Assembly (NCBI GenBank): GCA_002279765.1
Contig: NCCR01000057.1
Span: 14,341-41,776 of the forward strand
Origin: Verrucomicrobia bacterium 12-59-8
GTDB lineage: Bacteria > Verrucomicrobiota > Verrucomicrobiae > Verrucomicrobiales > Verrucomicrobiaceae
Direction: 5' to 3'
Length of the DNA stretch: 27,436 nucleotides
The notes below the pieces were generated by a model. The model ran no database searches, was not told where the DNA came from, and saw only the letters and a program-made list of their open reading frames with translations. Made by a program: the position numbers and the translations under genes. Shown here piece by piece: positions 22,523 through 27,436 of the stretch. Every line of letters begins with the position of its first letter. Positions within the stretch are counted from its first letter, which is position 1.

Positions 22523-23116
22523 ATGGCTTCGGTTCTCGTCCTCTACGCCCATCCCGCACCTCACAAGTCGCGCATCAATCGCAGGCTGGCAGCTGCGGCC
22601 CGCGAAGTGGAAGGCGTCACCTTTCGTGATCTCTACGAGCTCTATCCCGATTTCGTGATCGATGTCGAGAAGGAGCAAAAACTCCTCAAGGAACACGACG
22701 TGATCGTGCTCCAACATCCCTTCTACTGGTACAGCGCACCTTCTCTGGTGAAGGAGTATTTAGATCTCGTGCTGACCTACGGCTGGGCCTACGGGGAAGG
22801 GGGCACCGCCCTTCAGGGCAAGATCCTCCTCCAGGCCATCAGCGCCGGAGGCTCCGAAGAGGTGTACTGTTCGCAGGGGCGGAACCGCTTCACCATCCGC
22901 CAGCTCCTCGCGCCGTTTGATCAGACCGCCTTTCTCTGCGGCATGAGCTATTTGGCACCGCACATCATCTACAGCGCGAATCAACTGGCCAACGCCGCGA
23001 GCATCCAGCCGCTAGCGCAGCGTTACGTGCGGCTGCTCAAAGCCCTGCGGGATGAAACACTGCCGCTGGAGCAGGCAGCAGCGGCGCAGAAGATCAACGA
23101 CCTCATTCCTGCGTAA
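22523..23116 (+). CDS. kefF: KefF-type NAD(P)H quinone oxidoreductase
   Basis: The 197-residue flavodoxin-fold protein starts ASVLVLYAHPAPHKSRINRRL and has the family core HPFYWYSAPSLVKEYLDLVLTYGWAYGEGG, followed by LQAISAGGSEEVY. This is the KefF/YheR/MdaB branch: FMN-dependent quinone reductases that bind the Kef antiporter and raise its activity, while removing electrophilic quinones. The start at 22523 gives the usual length; the 14-residue upstream extension in frame is not conserved. The stop is 3 bp before KefC, the standard KefF-KefC arrangement. Confidence 0.93.
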   Translation: MASVLVLYAHPAPHKSRINRRLAAAAREVEGVTFRDLYELYPDFVIDVEKEQKLLKEHDVIVLQHPFYWYSAPSLVKEYLDLVLTYGWAYGEGGTALQGKILLQAISAGGSEEVYCSQGRNRFTIRQLLAPFDQTAFLCGMSYLAPHIIYSANQLANAASIQPLAQRYVRLLKALRDETLPLEQAAAAQKINDLIPA

Positions 23117-23119
23117 CCC

Positions 23120-24982
23120 ATGCACGCTCCGCATTTCTTTCTCTCCGCCTTCATCTACCTCGGTGCAGCCGTGCTGCTGGTGCCGGTGGCGCATCGCCTG
23201 GGACTGGGCAGCGTCCTAGGCTATCTCATTGGCGGGGCCATGATCGGCCCCTTCGTCCTCGGTTGGGTCGGTGGCACGCAGGGCGAGGAAGCGATGCACT
23301 TCGCGGAATTTGGCGTCGTCATCATGCTCTTCATGATCGGCCTCGAGCTCGAACCCGCACGGCTCTGGCGCATGCGCGGCCCCATTTTTGGCCTCGGCGG
23401 TTTGCAGGTGTCGCTGACCATGCTTGCGGTGATGGGCATCGCCATGGCCTGCGGCTTGGAAACCAAGCCCGCCATCGCCATTGGCATGATCTTGGCGCTC
23501 TCTTCGACCGCCATTGTGATTCAGACCCTGCAAGAAAAAGCCCTCATGCGCACCGACGGCGGCGCGGATTCATTCGCCGTGCTGCTGTTCCAGGACATCT
23601 CCGTCATTCCCATGCTGGCCGTGTTTCCACTGCTCGCATCGAGTGTGACCAAAATGGAGCACCACGGCTGGCTGCATGAACTTCCCCACTGGGCGCAGCC
23701 CCTCGTCACCCTGGGTGCCGTAGTCGCGATTGTGGTCGCAGGCCAGTTCATCGTCCCACGCGGCTTTGCCATCTTGGCCAAAACTGGCCTGCGCGAACTC
23801 CTCACCGCCGCCGCATTGCTCCTCATCGTCGGTGTCGCCCTGCTGATGACACAGGTCGGCCTCTCACCCGCACTTGGTGCCTTCGTCGCAGGCGTCGTGC
23901 TCGCGGGCAGTCACTATCGTCATGAACTTGAGAGCAATCTTGAACCCTTCAAAGGCCTCCTCCTGGGCCTCTTCTTCCTCGCCGTCGGTGCCTCACTTGA
24001 TTTCAGCGTCATCGCCGGAAAGCCACTGCTCGTTGCCGCACTCGTGGTCGCATTGATCGCCTTGAAAGTAGTGGTGATCTTTGTGATCGCCACCCTGCTG
24101 AAGATTCGCGGCAGTCATCGCTGGCTCCTCTCCCTAGCTCTCGCACAGGGCGGTGAGTTCGCCTTCGCCCTGCTCTCGATGGCCATCCAGCAGGAGATCC
24201 TTCAAGCGGAAACCTCGCGCCTGCTGGTGGCCGTGGTAGCCTTGTCGATGGCCGTCACACCGCTGCTCTTCATCCTGTATGAGCGCGTCCTCGCACCACG
24301 CTACACGGCGATAAGCAAGGTGGACCGCGCTCCTGATCGCATCGACGAGCATGCCCCCGTCATCCTAGCCGGATTTGGCCGCTTCGGCAATTTCGTCGGC
24401 CGCTTCATGATGTCCCAGGGCGTGAAAGTCACCGTGCTCGAGAGCGATCCCGATCACGTGGACATGCTGCGCAAATTTGGCTTCAAAGTGTTCTACGGAG
24501 ACGCTACCCGTCTCGATCTCCTCCATGCCGCAGGCATTGAGCAGGCGTGCATGCTCATCATCGCTCTGGCAGATCAGGCCAAAGTCGCGCAGCTCGTCAC
24601 CGAGGTGCGCGAAAAATTCCCCAAGCTGCGCATCCTGGCCCGCGCTCATGATTACGATCAGCGCTTTGAACTCATGAGCCTCGGGCTCACCGCTGAAGAC
24701 ACCGTGCATGAGCAGATGGGCAGCGCGCAGGATCTCGCCGTGCGCGCCCTCCGTGCCCTGGGCAAGCCCGCCTACGCCACCGAGCGCGCCGCCCGCCGCT
24801 GGCGTCGTTATGACGAGGAGACCGTGCATCTGCTCGTACCCGTGCATGAAGACGAAGACGCCTACGCCAGCATCGTCCGCGAACGCCGCATCGAGCTCAC
24901 CCAGCTCTTCGAAAAAGACATCACCGAACTCACCGATGTCGGCGACAAAGGCTGGGAAATCGGACGCGCAGAGGAAAAATAA
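23120..24982 (+). CDS. kefC: glutathione-gated K+/H+ efflux antiporter KefB/KefC type
   Basis: The 620-residue protein has a CPA2 antiporter domain (residues 1 to about 395, about 12 membrane segments; LGYLIGGAMIGPFVLGW, LFMIGLELEP, LLFQDISVIPML) and a C-terminal RCK/TrkA-N domain with the Rossmann turn GFGRFG (418-423), LRKFGFKVFYGDATR and ARAHD. E. coli KefC is held closed by glutathione and opened by glutathione-electrophile adducts; K+ loss acidifies the cell and protects it. The loop HELESNLEPFKGLLLGLFF (from 268) corresponds to the E. coli gating loop HALESDIEPFKG. It follows kefF by 3 bp and is convergent with the DUF1080 gene (5 bp). Confidence 0.94.
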   Translation: MHAPHFFLSAFIYLGAAVLLVPVAHRLGLGSVLGYLIGGAMIGPFVLGWVGGTQGEEAMHFAEFGVVIMLFMIGLELEPARLWRMRGPIFGLGGLQVSLTMLAVMGIAMACGLETKPAIAIGMILALSSTAIVIQTLQEKALMRTDGGADSFAVLLFQDISVIPMLAVFPLLASSVTKMEHHGWLHELPHWAQPLVTLGAVVAIVVAGQFIVPRGFAILAKTGLRELLTAAALLLIVGVALLMTQVGLSPALGAFVAGVVLAGSHYRHELESNLEPFKGLLLGLFFLAVGASLDFSVIAGKPLLVAALVVALIALKVVVIFVIATLLKIRGSHRWLLSLALAQGGEFAFALLSMAIQQEILQAETSRLLVAVVALSMAVTPLLFILYERVLAPRYTAISKVDRAPDRIDEHAPVILAGFGRFGNFVGRFMMSQGVKVTVLESDPDHVDMLRKFGFKVFYGDATRLDLLHAAGIEQACMLIIALADQAKVAQLVTEVREKFPKLRILARAHDYDQRFELMSLGLTAEDTVHEQMGSAQDLAVRALRALGKPAYATERAARRWRRYDEETVHLLVPVHEDEDAYASIVRERRIELTQLFEKDITELTDVGDKGWEIGRAEEK

Positions 24983-24987
24983 CCCGC

Positions 24988-25623
24988 CTACTTCGCCGTC
25001 AGCTTGATGTTCCGAAACCACGTCTCATCCCCGTGCTCCGTCAGCATGATCTTGCCCTTGCCCGGCGCAAAGCCCTCCTTGCTCTTGAACTTGCTCTTCG
25101 CGATCCGCTCCAGCCACTCCGGCGTTGTGGTGTCGGCCTCACAGGCCAGCGCACCATTGAGCCAATGCTGGATCTTGCCGTCCTGGACGATGATTTTGCT
25201 CGTATTCCATTCACCCGCCGGTTTCACCGCCTTGCCTTCCACAGGTTCCTTGATGTCGTAAATGGAAGCCGTCGTGTGCGATCCGCCTTTGAGCCCGTCA
25301 GGATGGCCGCTGTCGTCGATCATCTGGTATTCAATACCCAGCCATTCCTTGCCACCGATCTTGGTCACCCAGTATTTGATGCCGTTGTTGCCCTTCGGAT
25401 TGACCTTCCATTCCCATTCCAGCTCGAAGTTCGTGTAGTCGTTTTTCGAGATCAACGCGCCGCCACCTTTCCCATTGAGATGAATCGTGTTGTCCCCTTC
25501 CGTAGTCCAGCCACCCGATGGCGCGGCGTCCTTGGTATCCGTGAAATCAGCAAGTGTCAGATAAGTCGTCTTGGTGCAGCTGGCAAATGAAGCGAGGGCG
25601 AGAAGGGAAAGCAGTGTGCGCAT
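24988..25623 (-). CDS. DUF1080 lipoprotein (3-keto-disaccharide hydrolase family)
   Basis: The 211-residue protein has a lipoprotein signal peptide with lipobox SFASC (Cys16). The body is a LamG-like beta-sandwich with DUF1080 marks: FELEWEWKVNPKGNNGIKYWV, WLGIEYQMIDDSGHPDG, GEWNTSKIIVQDGKIQHWLNGA and a final FRNIKLTAK. Some members hydrolyse 3-keto-glycosides; the family is highly expanded in verrucomicrobia and planctomycetes. It is probably attached to the outer membrane facing the periplasm or outside. The divergent neighbours are SGNH hydrolases that may act on the same carbohydrates. Confidence 0.92.
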   Translation of the reverse strand: MRTLLSLLALASFASCTKTTYLTLADFTDTKDAAPSGGWTTEGDNTIHLNGKGGGALISKNDYTNFELEWEWKVNPKGNNGIKYWVTKIGGKEWLGIEYQMIDDSGHPDGLKGGSHTTASIYDIKEPVEGKAVKPAGEWNTSKIIVQDGKIQHWLNGALACEADTTTPEWLERIAKSKFKSKEGFAPGKGKIMLTEHGDETWFRNIKLTAK

Positions 25624-25733
25624 GGTGGTTGGTGGGGGCGTTCAGTGCCATCAAACGTCGTGAAGGCGCAGTTGCCAGCATCTTTTTTAACGCGCTGATA
25701 TTCCGGCGGCAGCCCAGCGTTTAAATTCGCCTC

Positions 25734-26453
25734 ATGAAATCCATTCTGTTCTTCGCTCTGATCGCCAGCGCGGCCATCGCCGCAGACGCTCCCACCCCAG
25801 CGCCCCAAAAAGCACCAAAGCGCGCCCCGCACCCTTCACTCGCGAAGGTCGAGGACGTCGCCGGCCTGCCACGAGTGCTGCTCATCGGCGACTCGATTTC
25901 GATGGGGTACACGCTCGACGTGCGCGAGTTGCTCACCGGCAAGGCCAACGTTCACCGCATCCCCACCAATGGCGGCCCGACGACGAACGGCCTCAAAAAC
26001 ATCAAGGCCTGGCTCGGCGACTCCAAATGGGACATCATCCATTTCAACTGGGGTCTGCACGATCTGAAATACATCGCCGAAGATCCCTCGAAGCGCGCCG
26101 ATCCCAAAGCCCCCGGCTCACATCTCCAGGTGCCGCTGGCAGAGTATGAGAAAAACCTCACCGAACTCGTCAAAATCATGCAGGCCACCGGTGCTAGGCT
26201 CATCTGGTGCAACACCACACCCGTACCCGCCGGTTCCGATGGCCGCATTGAGGGCGATGAAGCCAAATACAACGCCGCCGCCGCCCGCGTGATGACCTCC
26301 GCTGGCATCCCCACGGATGATCTCTGCGCACATGCCGCCGCCAAGCTCACGGAGGTGCAACTGCCAGCCAACGTGCATTACTCGCCCACAGGCTATCATT
26401 ACCTCGCTGAAAAAGTGGCTGCCGTGATCACTGAAAATCTGCCAAAGAAATAA
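25734..26453 (+). CDS. secreted SGNH/GDSL hydrolase, copy 1
   Basis: The 239-residue protein has a signal peptide (MKSILFFALIASAAIAA) and a Pro-rich spacer, then an SGNH domain: block I VLLIGDSIS (Ser54), the glycine block TNGGPTTNG, block III HFNWGLHD (Asn105) and the C-terminal NVHYSPTGYHYLAEK (His215). The position three before His, normally the catalytic Asp, is Ala212. Relatives act as carbohydrate deacetylases or esterases. It is followed two bases later by a paralogue, and is divergent from the DUF1080 gene. Export and the neighbourhood suggest polysaccharide processing; the substrate is not known. Confidence 0.9.
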   Translation: MKSILFFALIASAAIAADAPTPAPQKAPKRAPHPSLAKVEDVAGLPRVLLIGDSISMGYTLDVRELLTGKANVHRIPTNGGPTTNGLKNIKAWLGDSKWDIIHFNWGLHDLKYIAEDPSKRADPKAPGSHLQVPLAEYEKNLTELVKIMQATGARLIWCNTTPVPAGSDGRIEGDEAKYNAAAARVMTSAGIPTDDLCAHAAAKLTEVQLPANVHYSPTGYHYLAEKVAAVITENLPKK

Positions 26454-26455
26454 GC

Positions 26456-27112
26456 ATGAGACTCACACTGCTCTTCCTTGCCTTCGAGCAAAACCTCGGC
26501 AATGGCTTCTACCTCCCGCTTCACAAAAAGGACAAAATCGCCGGACGCTCCAACGCCTGGGACTTCGTGCAGGACGATCCCAAACTCCCGCGCGTCCTCC
26601 TCATCGGCGACTCCATCTCACGCGGCTACACCCAGGACGTCCGCAAGGCCATGGCAGGCAAAGCCAACGTCCATCGCGCCCCCGAAAACTGCGGCCCCAC
26701 GGCCAATGGCGTGAAGAAAATCGACGTCTGGCTCGGCACCGGCAAATGGGACGTGATCCACTTCAACTTCGGCATCCATGATCGCAAAACGCCCGCCGCA
26801 GACTACGAGCAGCGCCTCGAAACCCTCATCGCCCGCATGCAGCAGACCGGTGCCAAGCTCATCTTCGCCACCACCACGCCCGTTCCACCAGACACGAAGG
26901 ACGGCCCCGAAATCGTCGCCCAGATCGCCGAGAAAAACGAGATCGCCCTGCGCGTCATGAAGAAGCACGGTATCGCCATCGACGACCTCTACGCCTTCCT
27001 CGCCCCGCAGCTCGCAGGCATCGCCAACCCGCAGGACGTTCACTTCAACGCCAAAGGCTACGAGCTCATGGGTCAGCAGGTGGCCAGGTCGATTGAGGCA
27101 GCACTGAAGTGA
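26456..27112 (+). CDS. SGNH/GDSL hydrolase, copy 2 (tandem paralogue)
   Basis: The 218-residue protein is clearly homologous to the preceding one: LPRVLLIGDSIS (Ser53), RGYTQDVRKAMAGKANVHR, NCGPTANG, WDVIHFNFGIHD and QDVHFNAKGYELM. It starts two bases after the first gene, so the pair is co-translated. The N-terminus MRLTLLFLAFEQNLG has a hydrophobic core of only about eight residues before Glu11, so the signal peptide looks incomplete, unlike copy 1. The residue three before the catalytic His is Gln, with Asp at minus two. Likely esterase; substrate unknown. Confidence 0.88.
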   Translation: MRLTLLFLAFEQNLGNGFYLPLHKKDKIAGRSNAWDFVQDDPKLPRVLLIGDSISRGYTQDVRKAMAGKANVHRAPENCGPTANGVKKIDVWLGTGKWDVIHFNFGIHDRKTPAADYEQRLETLIARMQQTGAKLIFATTTPVPPDTKDGPEIVAQIAEKNEIALRVMKKHGIAIDDLYAFLAPQLAGIANPQDVHFNAKGYELMGQQVARSIEAALK

Positions 27113-27298
27113 ATCGCCTCATGCCATGACACATTCCATCCGCTGCTTCACTGGCTCGCTCCGTTTTTGCGCAGGGTGAGAGAAAGCCGGGAGCACCCTC
27201 CATCGGTCGTGAATTGGCGGCGGCGGCTCGCTTGCTTCTTCGCATTGGGGGGCATCTCCCGTTCGCCAAAAATGGTAGTATGAAGCACCATGACAGTT

Positions 27299-27317
27299 GG
27301 CATGTTTTCGGCATGTT
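27299..27317 (+). promoter_or_regulatory. direct repeat GGCATGTT x2 upstream of the PEPCK gene
   Basis: GGCATGTT occurs at 27299-27306 and 27310-27317, start-to-start 11 bp, close to one helical turn, 23 bp before the ATG. Two same-face half-sites are a plausible binding site for a regulator of gluconeogenesis; no regulator is known here. Confidence 0.35.
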
Positions 27318-27339
27318 GGGTTCGTTAACCCCACTATTT

Positions 27340-27436
27340 ATGACCAAGATCCCCTCCACCAAGCCTCTCAGCAAAAACATCCATCTACAGCGCTGGGTTG
27401 GAAAAATGGCCACGCTGTGCAAGCCTGACCGTATTC
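27340..27436 (+). CDS. pckG: phosphoenolpyruvate carboxykinase (GTP), 5' end only
   Basis: Thirty-two codons are present before the window ends. They read MTKIPSTKPLSKNIHLQRWV then GKMATLCKPDRI, which matches the start of GTP-dependent PEPCK, where a conserved W-V-...-A-x-L-C-x-P-D-x-I segment precedes the first substrate-binding residues. The enzyme turns oxaloacetate into PEP for gluconeogenesis. The identification rests on this short motif only, so it is provisional. The gap from the SGNH gene (227 bp) holds its likely promoter and no other gene. Confidence 0.72.
   Translation, partial: MTKIPSTKPLSKNIHLQRWVGKMATLCKPDRI

Noticed and set aside
27066..27422. Minus-strand open frame of 118 codons at the right edge
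   Set aside because: It is antisense to the PEPCK start and the end of the SGNH gene and contains no known motif.
1..27436. CRISPR array, prophage, transposase or secretion-system cluster
   Set aside because: No regularly spaced repeats, integrase, transposase or phage structural protein was found on either strand.

Overview
The window looks like chromosomal DNA from a GC-rich member of the Verrucomicrobiota, most likely a Verrucomicrobiaceae-type organism. The evidence is the company of families typical of that phylum and of planctomycetes: a secreted formylglycine sulfatase, a Tat-exported DUF1501 protein, a DUF1080 lipoprotein, tandem secreted SGNH hydrolases, a TMTC-like TPR membrane protein and a two-member family of membrane-anchored coiled-coil proteins. 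Shine-Dalgarno signals are weak or absent before most genes, so several starts were chosen from protein alignment logic. No tRNA, rRNA, CRISPR, prophage or insertion sequence was seen.

Layout. 1-4.9 kb: a sulfatase leaving the left edge, a divergent AzgA-type purine permease, and a convergent ABCG-like ATPase-permease fusion. 4.9-7.2 kb: an AsmA-like envelope protein, hisI, and a convergent small lipoprotein. 7.2-9.1 kb (minus strand): two paralogous membrane-anchored coiled-coil proteins that probably form an operon with the lipoprotein. 9.2-10.4 kb: the small SRP RNA gene (ffs), then a lone trpC. 10.4-12.8 kb: a LysR regulator divergent from the DUF1501 gene. 12.8-16.8 kb: a decayed copy of a pirin 5' end, a methyltransferase-glycosyltransferase fusion, and a 12-helix-type TPR membrane protein.

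16.8-25 kb is the most coherent part. It holds pirin, DoxX, a VOC dioxygenase-like protein, a rhodanese-YceI fusion, a nitroreductase, then a truncated rpiB and a DMT permease, a small secreted protein, and a KefF-KefC pair. Pirin, DoxX, VOC protein and nitroreductase resemble the quinone/catechol detoxification sets of other bacteria, and KefF-KefC is a quinone reductase-linked K+/H+ efflux system that responds to electrophiles. I infer an electrophile or quinone stress neighbourhood.

25-27.4 kb: a DUF1080 lipoprotein (minus), two tandem SGNH hydrolases (plus), and the first 32 codons of a GTP-type PEP carboxykinase at the right edge.

Signs of genome change: a repeat-like element with two perfect hairpins replaces the 5' end of rpiB, and a 90-bp ungapped copy (73/90 identical by hand count) of the pirin leader and first codons lies 4 kb upstream of the real gene.
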